Shown piece by piece: positions 7,678 to 15,277 of a stretch of 17,388 bases of DNA. The position numbers and the translations under genes were made by a program. Location of the stretch: positions 1 to 17,388 of the forward strand of contig JAGHTQ010000041.1 in the NCBI GenBank assembly GCA_018065295.1, in the 5' to 3' direction. Every line of letters begins with the position of its first letter. The first letter of the stretch is position 1. Below the pieces are notes generated by a model, which was given only the letters and a program-made list of their open reading frames with translations, ran no database searches and had not been told where the DNA came from. This DNA is from Candidatus Colimonas fimequi. Its GTDB lineage: Bacteria > Bacillota > Clostridia > Peptostreptococcales > Anaerovoracaceae.

Positions 7678-8882
7678 CTTTCTCCTGTTTCGAGGATTCC
7701 TGTATCCTTGCACTTATTGCAGTTATACTGAATTTCCATGTGATTTAACTCAAATCCGTTATCAGTAAGCAGGAATGCCTCTGTGAAATTCAATGAATCT
7801 ATTTCATCCTTAATTTCGTCCATGGCTTCCTTCTTGTCTATTCTATCAGAAATGATAAGCTTAGACAGTTTCGCAGCCAGAACGTTCAGTTTATCTTCAA
7901 TCTCTTTAATCTCAGGCACCTTGGCGAAGACCTCCTGTCTTCTTGCCTCAGCAGCCTTCTCCTCAGATGCTCTAAGGAGTTCATAGTATCTTGTTACCTC
8001 GCCCACGGTAACATCCTTGTGCTTGCCAGTGTCATCCACGCCCTTCTTAGCATCACGGCTGTTCACAAGAACTGCGTTGATGTAGTTGAAGTTAGGATTA
8101 GCAATGCCTGTTGTCTTCTCGCACGCTTCAAGAACGGCCTCAAGGGAGAATTCCATATCGTCAAACCATGTGTCCATGAGACGTCTCTCCGCTTCAGTAG
8201 CATTTCTGTTAAAGCCCAGGGCCTGAAGAACCCTCTTATAAAGGTAACTTTTACGGTCCTGCTCAGCTAGCATCTTCTCAGCTCCCGCAACATCATGTAT
8301 TCCCGCTTCAGACCAGTTTTTCAGGATACCTTCAACATATTTCATGGAAACCTTGTTCTTCTTATTATGGGCGTATTTATATGCATAGATAATCAGTTCG
8401 GGATCAACCACGTAGTCGCTTGTCCAAGACATGATCTCCTGCATCTCAACTCCGTTTGTCAGGTTGCCGGTAATTTGCTCAATGGCATTTATCATATCCT
8501 GCATTGCCTTATCAGCCATGGACGCGCTAACAGCAGGGACATAACTCTTAGTGCTGCTCTTGCTGCCATACAGCTGCTCTTTCAAATTGACAAACTCAAC
8601 ATCATACTTGAGTCTGTCGGCAGGATCAGAAAACACCTTCCTGATAACACCGGTCTTATCCCAGTAAGTCCATGCACGCAGTACGTCTTCTACCTCGATG
8701 TTAAGGCTTCTTCCGATTTCTTCATTAGTAATTTCAATTCCAAGATCGGCATACATCTGCGCCAGAAGATACACCTTGACAGCATCGCCAGGAGCGCCAG
8801 CCATATATTCATTTATAAACATATTCTCCACTCTTGTGTCGAGCAGGAAATAATCGTCTACTTTTTCTCTGTAAAAGGCCAT
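7614..8882 (-). CDS. DnaD-domain primosome protein with helicase-loader-like zinc C-terminus, no AAA+ domain
   Basis: A 422-residue protein. The N-terminal DnaD winged-helix region (about 10-105) contains DTRVENMFINEYMAGAPGD, and a second DnaD/DnaB_2-like domain (about 215-290) contains ALGFNRNATEAERRLMDTW and FNYINAVL. Both act in primosome assembly and loading of the replicative helicase. The last 110 residues (YYELLRASEEKAAEARRQ, then VPEIKEIEDKL and four cysteines C388, C391, C403, C405 as CNKC-x11-CQC) resemble the N-terminus of clostridial DnaC/DnaI-type loaders. The AAA+ ATPase that should follow is absent, and the protein stops 17 residues after the last Cys. ATG at 8882 is chosen for AGGAGGAGG just upstream. 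It is 37 bases downstream of dnaB and overlaps the M23 gene by 64 bases. Confidence 0.9.
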   Translation of the reverse strand: MAFYREKVDDYFLLDTRVENMFINEYMAGAPGDAVKVYLLAQMYADLGIEITNEEIGRSLNIEVEDVLRAWTYWDKTGVIRKVFSDPADRLKYDVEFVNLKEQLYGSKSSTKSYVPAVSASMADKAMQDMINAIEQITGNLTNGVEMQEIMSWTSDYVVDPELIIYAYKYAHNKKNKVSMKYVEGILKNWSEAGIHDVAGAEKMLAEQDRKSYLYKRVLQALGFNRNATEAERRLMDTWFDDMEFSLEAVLEACEKTTGIANPNFNYINAVLVNSRDAKKGVDDTGKHKDVTVGEVTRYYELLRASEEKAAEARRQEVFAKVPEIKEIEDKLNVLAAKLSKLIISDRIDKKEAMDEIKDEIDSLNFTEAFLLTDNGFELNHMEIQYNCNKCKDTGILETGERCQCFGEVTKEKIDLMSKQAK

Positions 8883-8919
8883 GGCCTCCTCCTGTATACC
8901 ATCAAATAACAAAACTTAA

Positions 8920-10275
8920 TTAAAATTCTGGAATAACCCCTGACGCCTTGTCCTTGAACTGAGTGAATCTCTCAATCCATGAAACGTCAACTGTTCCAGT
9001 AGGACCACTTCTGTGCTTAGCGATGATTACTTCGCATTCGCCAGGCTTCTCAGTAGTCTCCTTGTTATAATATTCATCCCTATAAAGGAAAATTACGATA
9101 TCCGCATCCTGCTCGATTGATCCTGATTCTCTCAGGTCAGAAAGCATAGGTCTGTGGTCAGTTCTCTGCTCAGGTGCACGAGACAGCTGTGAAAGAACCA
9201 GAACTGGACAGTTAAGTTCTCTGGCAAGCAGCTTCAAGTTTCTTGAAATAACTGAGATTTCCTGAGTTCTTGAATCTGACTTACCTTCTGGATTCATCAG
9301 TTGCAGGTAGTCGATAACTACAAGGTCAAGACCCTTGTCAGCCTTAAGTCTTCTGCACTTGGACTTCATCTCCATGATGCTGATACCAGCTGTATCATCG
9401 ATATGAATATTGGCGCTACTGAGAACGTCAACTGCAACGTTAACATCGTCCCAGTCTCTTCTCTCAAGCTTACCAGTCTTAAGCTTCTGCAGTTCAACCT
9501 TTGACTCCATGGAGAGCAGTCTCTGAGACAGCTGCTCCTTGGCCATTTCCATGCTGAATATCATTACTGAAGCGCCGCCCTTAACAGCCGCGTTTCTAGC
9601 AAGGCTGAGGGCAAACGCAGTCTTACCCATGGCAGGTCTAGCCGCCAGAATGATCAGGTCTGACTTCTGAAGACCTGATGTCTTCGCATCGATATCTACG
9701 AAACCAGTAGTGATACCAGTAAGGCCCCCATCCATCTGTGAAGCCTTGTCGATAGCATCGATATTGTTAAGCAAAGCTTCCTGAATGTGTGTATACTGAC
9801 CCTTCTGTCTTGACTGTGAAATCTCGAAGATTTCACGTTCTGCATAGTCCAGCATCTGTGTTGCTTCAAGACCACCATCGTATCCCTTGTTTACGATATC
9901 GTCTGCAGTATTAATAAGTCTTCTTATGGATGCCTTCTCACTAACGATCCTCGCATACTCCACTGCATTTGAAGTAGTTGGAGTCGCTGATGAAAGAGAT
10001 GCGACATATGCTCTGCCGCCAACCATGTTGAGACTGTTTATCTTCTTAAGTTCCTCTGATACTGTCAGTACATCTACAGGCGCACTCTTACGGTGAAGAG
10101 AAAGGATTGCCTTGAAGATTTCCTTGTGATTCTGATCATAGAAATCTTCAGGTCTTAGTGTCTCAACAACGTCGTTTAATGCGTCCTCGGATAACATTGC
10201 AGCACCCAGTACTGAAATCTCTGCATCGGTACTGTGTGGAGGAATTCTTCCTTCATTTACTGTTATGTTCTCCAT
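8920..10275 (-). CDS. dnaB: Replicative DNA helicase DnaB
   Basis: The hexameric 5'-3' helicase of the replication fork (called DnaC in Bacillus). The 451-residue protein has the N-terminal helical domain (PPHSTDAEISVLGAAML, then PEDFYDQNHKEIF and RPVD-like APVDVLTV), a linker, and a RecA-like C-terminal domain. Visible motifs are Walker A ARPAMGKTA (about 211-219), Walker B LVVIDYLQLM (about 318-327), the SQLSRAPEQR segment and SGSIEQDADIVIFLYRDEYY. Length is normal and no intein is present. It follows rplI by 20 bases, the standard Bacillota order, and is followed by the DnaD-domain gene. Its ribosome site is AGAGGT a few bases before the ATG. Confidence 0.97.
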   Translation of the reverse strand: MENITVNEGRIPPHSTDAEISVLGAAMLSEDALNDVVETLRPEDFYDQNHKEIFKAILSLHRKSAPVDVLTVSEELKKINSLNMVGGRAYVASLSSATPTTSNAVEYARIVSEKASIRRLINTADDIVNKGYDGGLEATQMLDYAEREIFEISQSRQKGQYTHIQEALLNNIDAIDKASQMDGGLTGITTGFVDIDAKTSGLQKSDLIILAARPAMGKTAFALSLARNAAVKGGASVMIFSMEMAKEQLSQRLLSMESKVELQKLKTGKLERRDWDDVNVAVDVLSSANIHIDDTAGISIMEMKSKCRRLKADKGLDLVVIDYLQLMNPEGKSDSRTQEISVISRNLKLLARELNCPVLVLSQLSRAPEQRTDHRPMLSDLRESGSIEQDADIVIFLYRDEYYNKETTEKPGECEVIIAKHRSGPTGTVDVSWIERFTQFKDKASGVIPEF

Positions 10276-10295
10276 CTGGAACCTCTATATCTGAA

Positions 10296-10739
10296 TTAGA
10301 TAGTAACGTTAACCTTTAACTTACCTGAAACGTTAGTGAACAGCTTCAGAGTTACTTCTGTTTCGCCAGCGTCCTTGATAGGTGCCTTCATGTCGATCTT
10401 CTTCTTGTCGATCTTGATGCCTTCCTGTGCTTCAAGAGCTTCGGCTACGTCCTTAGAAGTAATTGAACCGAACAGCTTACCGCTGTCGCCGCCCTTTGAC
10501 TTGATTTCAAGAGTGATTTCTTCCAGCTTCTTAGCCAGCTGCTTAGCTGCAGCTTCGTCAGCCTTTCTCTTCTCTTCTGCGATTGCCTTCTGCTTCTCAA
10601 GGCTTCTGATGTTGCCTTCAGTTGCTTCCTTAGCAAGTCCTCTAGGAAGAAGCATGTTTCTAGCGTAACCGTCGCTTACCTTAACTACGTCGCCAGCCTT
10701 GCCCTTACCCTTAACGTCTTTTAATAAAATTACTACCAT
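10296..10739 (-). CDS. rplI: 50S ribosomal protein L9
   Basis: A 147-residue protein of normal length that binds 23S rRNA near the base of the L1 stalk. The N-terminal domain shows DVKGKGKAGDVVKVSDGYARNMLLPRGLA, which I break as the L9 signature DGYARN-x-LLPRGLA. The long connecting Lys/Glu/Ala helix (about 45-75) and the C-terminal domain with GKLFGSIT follow. AGGAGG lies about 9 bases before the ATG. It sits between gdpP and dnaB, the conserved Bacillota arrangement. Confidence 0.98.
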   Translation of the reverse strand: MVVILLKDVKGKGKAGDVVKVSDGYARNMLLPRGLAKEATEGNIRSLEKQKAIAEEKRKADEAAAKQLAKKLEEITLEIKSKGGDSGKLFGSITSKDVAEALEAQEGIKIDKKKIDMKAPIKDAGETEVTLKLFTNVSGKLKVNVTI

Positions 10740-10773
10740 TTATTTTATCCTCCTAATGTGAAGTTTTCGCGAT

Positions 10774-12540
10774 TTAATTAGCTTCTAAAATACTTGTTAA
10801 ATATTCTCTGATACCAGCCAGGATTTCCTGTGGTGGAATATCAACCTGTACGCCTGCCGTATTCAGGTGACCGCCGCCACCGAATTTCTCCATAACCATC
10901 TGAACGTTGATTTCGCCAAGAGATCTTGCACTTACTGCAGTTCTGCCGTATTCATCCATGCCGGCAACGAAACTTGCCTTAACTCCTTTAACAGTCAGAA
11001 GCTCATCGGCAATCTGAGAGTTAAGAATCTGTGCGTTCTCATTTCTTCCCTGCAGTACTGACATTACGATGCCGTCATCAAAGAATTCAGCGTTAGCAAT
11101 ACACATAGCCTTAAGTCTTACTGCCTGGCTATCGCCCTGGAAGTACTTACGAACCTGCTCCAGGTCTGCGCCGCTTCTTCTAAGCCATGATGCCGCTTCA
11201 AAAGTTCTAACGCCCGCCTTAACAGCAAATCTGTTAGTATCAACCATGATACCAGCAAGAAGTCCGTTAGCTTCCATTGTTGTCAGTGCACGTCTTCCGC
11301 AAGCGTACTGAACCATCTCTGATACCAGTTCTGATGCAGATGAAGCGTATGATTCCATATATGAAAGAGCCAATCCTGTGATACAGTCCTCAGCCATTCT
11401 GTGATGGTCAACGATAACCTTCCTGCTGATGTTCTCAACAAGATCCATGCACTCAACCAGTCCAGGTCTATGAACGTCAACGATTACCAGCAGTGAATCC
11501 TCATCAGCCAGGCTGTGTGCACGCTCAGGTGAGATTATATTAAACTCAGCGCATTCCTTAGCGTCCTCAGCGATAGCTGTTAATGCATCATTGTAATCAC
11601 CGAGCACGATATATGTTTCTTTGCTAAGAGATCTTGCGATGCAATTGATACCCATCGACGCGCCGAAACAGTCCATATCCGGGTTCTTGTGGCCCATGAT
11701 GAAAATTTTGCTCGACTGTTTAATCAGTGCCTTGAGGGCATGAGCGATAACTCGTGACTTACCCTTGTTGTTCTTCTCAACGCTCTGTGACTTGCCGCCA
11801 TAGTACTCAAGCTCGTTAATGTTCTTAACGATAGCCTGATCGCCGCCACGTCCCAGTGCCATGTCGAGGGCCGCATCCGCGTAGTCTTCGCATTCTGCAA
11901 TTGACTTACCGTTGATGCCAACGCCGATACTCAGTGTTACCGGGAAGTCTGCGGTAGTCTCAATCTCCTTGATAGTGTCAAGGATATCGAACTTATTCTC
12001 ACGCAAAACTCTCAGCTTCTTGTATGGGAAAATAACCTCATACATGTGCTCTCTGTATCTGGCTACCGCCGCTTCGTTAGCGCCAGCCCATGCGCGAATC
12101 TTCTTATCGATTTCTGCCGCAACGTTCATTTCACCGTCATCACCAGTGCTGGCTGTCAGCTCATCGTAGTTGTCAATGTTGACGATACCTACACATACCA
12201 TGTTGTCCTGGTAAAGGTCCTTTAATGATTCCCATGAAGTGATATCGATGAAGTACATGAGTACTGTACCATTCTCTTCATCACCCATGATTGTTGGCAT
12301 AATTCTGAAGTACTTATCAGCAGAGTGATAGTATACATTCTTGTGATTCTCAGCTGCTTCGATGATTTCGGCCATACGAAGTCTTGTCAGTGTGAAAATA
12401 TCAGCACCAACAATACCGCTATATTTAAATACCGCTGTCATCGCTTCACTTGCTCTTGTTACCTTGCCCTGCATATTTACAGTAATCATTGGCAGAGGTG
12501 TGTACATAGCAAGAAGCTTCTCTAATCTTCCGACATACAT
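10774..12540 (-). CDS. gdpP: GdpP-like c-di-AMP phosphodiesterase without N-terminal membrane helices
   Basis: A 588-residue DHH/DHHA1 enzyme expected to hydrolyse cyclic di-AMP. It has a PAS-like region (about 10-105), a degenerate GGDEF region (about 110-245, with RYREHMYEV in the signature position), DHH motifs GHKNPDMD (about 281-288), VDVHRP, VDHHR (about 376-380) and VDTNRF, and DHHA1 motif GGGGHLNTAG (about 548-557). All metal ligands appear intact. GdpP/YybT normally begins with two membrane helices, but here the protein starts directly before the PAS region. An in-frame TAG three codons upstream of the ATG excludes an extension. It lies 15 bases after the DUF2232 membrane protein gene and 34 bases before rplI, as in the yybS-yybT-rplI cluster. 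The ribosome site (AGGT) is weak, so coupling to the upstream gene is likely. Confidence 0.93.
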   Translation of the reverse strand: MYVGRLEKLLAMYTPLPMITVNMQGKVTRASEAMTAVFKYSGIVGADIFTLTRLRMAEIIEAAENHKNVYYHSADKYFRIMPTIMGDEENGTVLMYFIDITSWESLKDLYQDNMVCVGIVNIDNYDELTASTGDDGEMNVAAEIDKKIRAWAGANEAAVARYREHMYEVIFPYKKLRVLRENKFDILDTIKEIETTADFPVTLSIGVGINGKSIAECEDYADAALDMALGRGGDQAIVKNINELEYYGGKSQSVEKNNKGKSRVIAHALKALIKQSSKIFIMGHKNPDMDCFGASMGINCIARSLSKETYIVLGDYNDALTAIAEDAKECAEFNIISPERAHSLADEDSLLVIVDVHRPGLVECMDLVENISRKVIVDHHRMAEDCITGLALSYMESYASSASELVSEMVQYACGRRALTTMEANGLLAGIMVDTNRFAVKAGVRTFEAASWLRRSGADLEQVRKYFQGDSQAVRLKAMCIANAEFFDDGIVMSVLQGRNENAQILNSQIADELLTVKGVKASFVAGMDEYGRTAVSARSLGEINVQMVMEKFGGGGHLNTAGVQVDIPPQEILAGIREYLTSILEAN

Positions 12541-12555
12541 AACTTGTACCTACTA

Positions 12556-13356
12556 TTATTTCCTTCTGTTCCTTCTGTTCCTTCTGTTTCCTCCGGACTG
12601 TGACTTCATCTGGTCCTTGAATACGAGAAATCCTTTAACCCCGAATATCATATCAATCATACCGAGGAGAACTAATATCTGTCTCAGCATGAAGAAATTC
12701 CATAATAGAAGCGCTATTATTACTGCTACAAATCTTGGCCATCTTCTAAGGCTGCACCACATGAAGATTACTGATACACCCTGAATTACGAATACTAAGT
12801 CGAACACGTAATTGATGTTCACATAGATCATATCGTTAGGGAACATTTCCATCTTATTAGTGATAAAAGCGATCAGGTACATGAGTACCATTGCTGTTAC
12901 CGTCTGTGGTGGGAATGAGAATTCCTTGAACTTAGGCATCAGCTGAACACTCTTCCTCTTGCTCTGTGATTTGCTGAGGATGATGTAATCAACATATGAA
13001 ACCAGTGTTGACATGAGAACGATATAACCAGGCACCTGCTTGAGAATGTGATCGTAATAAATCATAATCTGTTTCTCTGCTACAGCCTGACTTGCATCCT
13101 GCACTCCGAAGAGTCCTCTAAGATTGCCGTTCTCAGCAATCACCTTAACTACCTGTTCAACAGATTCGCGGTAGATTTCATACACGCCCTGACCTGTCAT
13201 TCTAACCATTGCAAAGAATACCAGGACGGCCGCAAGTGTTGCAATAACTGACTTGAGCACACTAAAATACGGAGAGTTATCTCCCTTGTCAATTTCCCTT
13301 GGTAAAACCAGATAAGGAACTATTAATATCAGTATTGCAATGATGATTGTTTGCAT
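12556..13356 (-). CDS. DUF2232 (YybS-like) multi-span membrane protein
   Basis: A 266-residue integral membrane protein with roughly six to eight hydrophobic segments (about 2-18, 34-53, 110-130, 155-172, 180-210, 220-255). It matches the DUF2232/YybS family by position before gdpP-rplI-dnaB and by a C-terminal pattern of closely spaced helices, for example GVSVIFMW and LLLWNFFMLRQILVLLGMID. The function is unknown. The start at 13356 is chosen because AAGGAGT lies 7 bases upstream. A longer open frame to 13473 runs through the promoter and terminator and is rejected. It is somewhat shorter than the roughly 300 residues I remember for YybS. The C-terminus ends in a basic (Asn-Arg-Arg)3 repeat coded by 9-base tandem repeats. 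Confidence 0.85.
   Translation of the reverse strand: MQTIIIAILILIVPYLVLPREIDKGDNSPYFSVLKSVIATLAAVLVFFAMVRMTGQGVYEIYRESVEQVVKVIAENGNLRGLFGVQDASQAVAEKQIMIYYDHILKQVPGYIVLMSTLVSYVDYIILSKSQSKRKSVQLMPKFKEFSFPPQTVTAMVLMYLIAFITNKMEMFPNDMIYVNINYVFDLVFVIQGVSVIFMWCSLRRWPRFVAVIIALLLWNFFMLRQILVLLGMIDMIFGVKGFLVFKDQMKSQSGGNRRNRRNRRK
12560..12586. repeat. Three tandem copies of TTCCTTCTG
   Basis: Three perfect 9-base units, followed by a decayed fourth, encode the Asn-Arg-Arg repeats at the C-terminus of the DUF2232 protein. The number of repeats could change by slippage without breaking the frame. Confidence 0.85.
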
Positions 13357-13390
13357 TAATTTACTCCTTGTCAGCAATATAGCAACGTAT

Positions 13391-13419
13391 ATTATAACAC
13401 AAGAAAACCCGGATGTCAC
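13391..13419 (-). promoter_or_regulatory. Sigma-A promoter of the DUF2232-gdpP-rplI-dnaB-dnaD-M23 operon
   Basis: Read on the minus strand, the -35 is GTGACA (13419-13414), then 17 bases, then -10 TATAAT (13396-13391). The first gene starts at 13356. No other good promoter was noticed inside the operon, whose gene gaps are at most 37 bases. Confidence 0.8.
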
Positions 13420-13451
13420 GGGATGCCACAAGGGGACATCTGACTCCGGGC
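13408..13451 (-). terminator. Possible second terminator overlapping the promoter
   Basis: On the minus strand, CCCGG...ATGTC pairs with GACATCCGGG (with a 6-base bulge), followed by TTTTCTT. This looks like a rho-independent terminator for readthrough from rpsR. Its right arm contains most of the -35 box of the next operon. Confidence 0.45.
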
Positions 13452-13459
13452 TAATAATT

Positions 13460-13486
13460 AAGGCCGTTTCCAATGGAAACGGCCTT
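13460..13486 (-). terminator. Terminator after rpsR
   Basis: A perfect 12-base stem AAGGCCGTTTCC / GGAAACGGCCTT with a 3-base loop, about 30 bases after the rpsR stop. On the minus strand it is followed by only a broken T tract (TTAATTATTAG), so it may leak. Confidence 0.8.
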
Positions 13487-13516
13487 CGTTACTACATATA
13501 GTAGTTCCCTTTTAAA

Positions 13517-13750
13517 TTAGTCAGCTACGTATGGAAGCAGAGCAACGATTCTTGCTCTCTTAATAGCTGTTGTAACTGCTCTCTGGTGAATTGCGCAAGT
13601 ACCAGTGATTCTCTTAGGCAGGATCTTGCCTCTTTCAGTTACGTACTTCTTAAGCTTATCAACGTCCTTGTAATCGATAACTTCTGTCTTATCTGCGCAG
13701 AACTGGCATACCTTCTTTCTTCTCATGCCACCACGTCTCTTGTTGTCCAT
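13517..13750 (-). CDS. rpsR: 30S ribosomal protein S18 (zinc-binding type)
   Basis: A 77-residue protein that binds 16S rRNA together with S6 on the small subunit platform. KILPKRITGTCAIHQR is the family signature. The CQFC near the start plus the Cys and His of GTCAIH make four potential zinc ligands, so this is the cysteine-containing form. ATG at 13750 has AAAGGAG 9 bases upstream. A TTG two codons earlier is less likely. It is the last gene of the rpsF-ssb-rpsR operon. Confidence 0.97.
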   Translation of the reverse strand: MDNKRRGGMRRKKVCQFCADKTEVIDYKDVDKLKKYVTERGKILPKRITGTCAIHQRAVTTAIKRARIVALLPYVAD

Positions 13751-13768
13751 GATCAATTTCTCCTTTCA

Positions 13769-14206
13769 TTAGAATGGGATATCATCATCTACGGACTGGA
13801 AACCTTCGATGCTATCTGCACCATAGCTAGGTGCTGGTGCTGACTGCTGCTGTGGTCTTGAATAGCTGCCACTTGCTGCTGGTCTTGAAGCATTGTCTCC
13901 GCCGCCTAAAAATTCTACCCTGTTTGCAACTACGTCTGTAGTATAAACGGTACGACCGTCCTTCTCGTAGCTGCCTGTCTGAATTCTACCAGTGATACCA
14001 ACCTGTCTTCCCTTGCTCAGGAAACGTTCACAGTTCTCAGCCTGTCTACCAAACACTACGATGTTAATGAAACTTGTTCTTTCATTTTCACCGTAACCGT
14101 CGTTAACAGCGATTGAGAATCTTGCTACTGCAGTCTGGTTCTGGCCAGTAGTGTATCTTACTTCGGGATCTCTAGTTAATCTTCCTATCAGCTGTACACT
14201 GTTCAT
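13769..14206 (-). CDS. ssb: Single-stranded DNA-binding protein
   Basis: A 145-residue protein. The N-terminal OB fold (about 1-105) begins MNSVQLIGRLTRDPEVRYT and contains FINIVVFGRQAENCERFLSKG. A flexible Gly/Ser/Gln/Pro linker follows, and the acidic tail DDDIPF recruits replication and repair partners. The tail is intact, so the protein is expected to be functional. It lies between rpsF and rpsR as in most Bacillota. The upstream ribosome site is a GGGGG stretch overlapping the gap after rpsF. Confidence 0.97.
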   Translation of the reverse strand: MNSVQLIGRLTRDPEVRYTTGQNQTAVARFSIAVNDGYGENERTSFINIVVFGRQAENCERFLSKGRQVGITGRIQTGSYEKDGRTVYTTDVVANRVEFLGGGDNASRPAASGSYSRPQQQSAPAPSYGADSIEGFQSVDDDIPF

Positions 14207-14222
14207 TGGTTAACCCCCGATT

Positions 14223-14510
14223 CTACTTCTCATCCTTGTTAATGATGATATGTCTGATAACGTTATCTGAAATCTTGAGTCTTCTGTCGAGTTCCTTTGG
14301 CAGAGTTGTTTCACCCTTGAACTCAACAACAACATAGTATCCTTCACTCTTCTTCATGATAGGATAAGCAAGCTTTCTCATTCCTACTACATCAACTTCG
14401 CCAACTTCACCCTGAGCAGCGATGATTTCCTTAACTGTTTCGATTGTTGATTCCTTAACAGCTTCTTCTAATGTAGGATCGATGATGAACATTACTTCAT
14501 AGTTTGTCAT
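14223..14510 (-). CDS. rpsF: 30S ribosomal protein S6
   Basis: A 95-residue ribosomal protein, partner of S18. It starts MTNYEVMFIIDPTLEE and contains GMRKLAYPIMKKSEGYYVVVEF, both typical of the family. Length is normal. GGGAGGTGA about 6 bases before the ATG is a strong ribosome site. It is the first gene of the operon, behind a structured leader of about 100 bases and a sigma-A promoter. Confidence 0.98.
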   Translation of the reverse strand: MTNYEVMFIIDPTLEEAVKESTIETVKEIIAAQGEVGEVDVVGMRKLAYPIMKKSEGYYVVVEFKGETTLPKELDRRLKISDNVIRHIIINKDEK

Positions 14511-14529
14511 TGATTTTCACCTCCCTATG

Positions 14530-14612
14530 GACTGAATGGCAATAACGCTTGTTATTGCAAGGATTTCGCGCCTTATTGCGCTTCACAAACTGGGCCTAGG
14601 CCCGAATTCGTG
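14530..14612 (-). promoter_or_regulatory. Structured leader of the rpsF-ssb-rpsR operon
   Basis: Three inverted repeats lie between the predicted start point and rpsF: GGGCCTAGGCCC (14592-14603), GCGC-loop-GCGC (14568-14581) and GCAATAAC-AAGC-GTTATTGC (14539-14558). rpsF operons of many bacteria carry a leader bound by the S6:S18 complex, so feedback control is plausible. I did not find the CACCG bulge sequence within this leader, so assignment to that known motif is not supported. Confidence 0.5.
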
Positions 14613-14619
14613 CTTTTAT

Positions 14620-14647
14620 ATTATACACCAACGGTGCATTAAATCAA
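14620..14647 (-). promoter_or_regulatory. Sigma-A promoter of rpsF-ssb-rpsR
   Basis: On the minus strand: -35 TTGATT (14647-14642), 16 bases, -10 TATAAT (14625-14620). The -35 box sits within 3 bases of the stop codon of the upstream gene on the same strand, with no terminator between them, so readthrough from that gene is possible. Confidence 0.75.
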
Positions 14648-14649
14648 GG

Positions 14650-15243
14650 CTATTTTTTAACATTTGGCAACTCTAAATTGCCAGTTATAAGCTTCATTAA
14701 CTCCTGATTCAGCAGTACCCTCCACTGATTGTGCCCATCAAGAACAAGGGGTACATATATAGTGGACTCTGTCACATCAGATTCCTTAGAAATCTCACTG
14801 ATTTTTTCTAAATATATCTCCAGACACTTATCCGCCAGCTTATCCTTGTCCTTAACTTCGTCGGATTCCAGGTTGCTGGTAATGTATTTATATGCCTCAT
14901 CTTCAGCCGCCTTCTGGGCCTCGCTGAAGTCGTGGCCCTTGATATTCATCTTAACAACAGCCACGTTGTTCTTAGTTCCCACGGCTACTGTCTCTGCCTC
15001 AAATCCATCGAAGAGATTCTCGTACAAAGTCTTGGTCGCCTCTTCATCATCCTTAATAGTTGCAATATGACTTACAGTGTCTTCGTCCACGTAGTTTACT
15101 GCTTCCTGTATGTTTCCCGCCGCCATTGCATGGAGGAAATCCTCTGCAGCTGCCTGGGCAGCATCGCTATCTGGACCGCCTGAGCCGGTGCTCATTGACA
15201 GCATCATCATTAAGCTAATTATTCCACTAATAATTCCGTTCAT
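14650..15243 (-). CDS. Hypothetical exported or membrane-anchored protein, NTF2-like
   Basis: A 197-residue protein of unknown function. An N-terminal hydrophobic segment (MNGIISGIISLMMMLSM, with no basic residues and no lipobox Cys) is followed by a Ser/Gly/Ala linker and a domain beginning AAEDFLHAMAAGNIQEAVNYV, typical of NTF2-like or DUF4878-type extracytoplasmic domains. Later there is a long charged helix (EAQKAAEDEAYKYI to ISEISKESDV) and beta strands ending DGHNQWRVLLNQEL, a pattern common in such domains. The start at 15243 is preferred over 15270 because AGGTGA lies just upstream. It has its own promoter, divergent from the GH73 gene. A link to cell envelope function is only an inference from topology and the neighbour. 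Confidence 0.75.
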   Translation of the reverse strand: MNGIISGIISLMMMLSMSTGSGGPDSDAAQAAAEDFLHAMAAGNIQEAVNYVDEDTVSHIATIKDDEEATKTLYENLFDGFEAETVAVGTKNNVAVVKMNIKGHDFSEAQKAAEDEAYKYITSNLESDEVKDKDKLADKCLEIYLEKISEISKESDVTESTIYVPLVLDGHNQWRVLLNQELMKLITGNLELPNVKK

Positions 15244-15277
15244 TAAATCACCTGTTATCCCGGGAACCACCGAACTG

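Noticed and set aside
8295..8909. 204-codon + strand open frame opposite the DnaD-type gene
   Set aside because: A shadow of the DnaD-domain coding frame, with no ribosome site or recognisable domain.
13357..13473. N-terminal extension of the DUF2232 protein to 13473
   Set aside because: The extension would cover the promoter and a terminator hairpin and has no ribosome site, whereas ATG 13356 has AAGGAGT at good spacing.
14592..14603. GGGCCTAGGCCC as a protein-binding operator
   Set aside because: It lies in the transcribed leader next to two other hairpins, so an RNA structure is the simpler reading.
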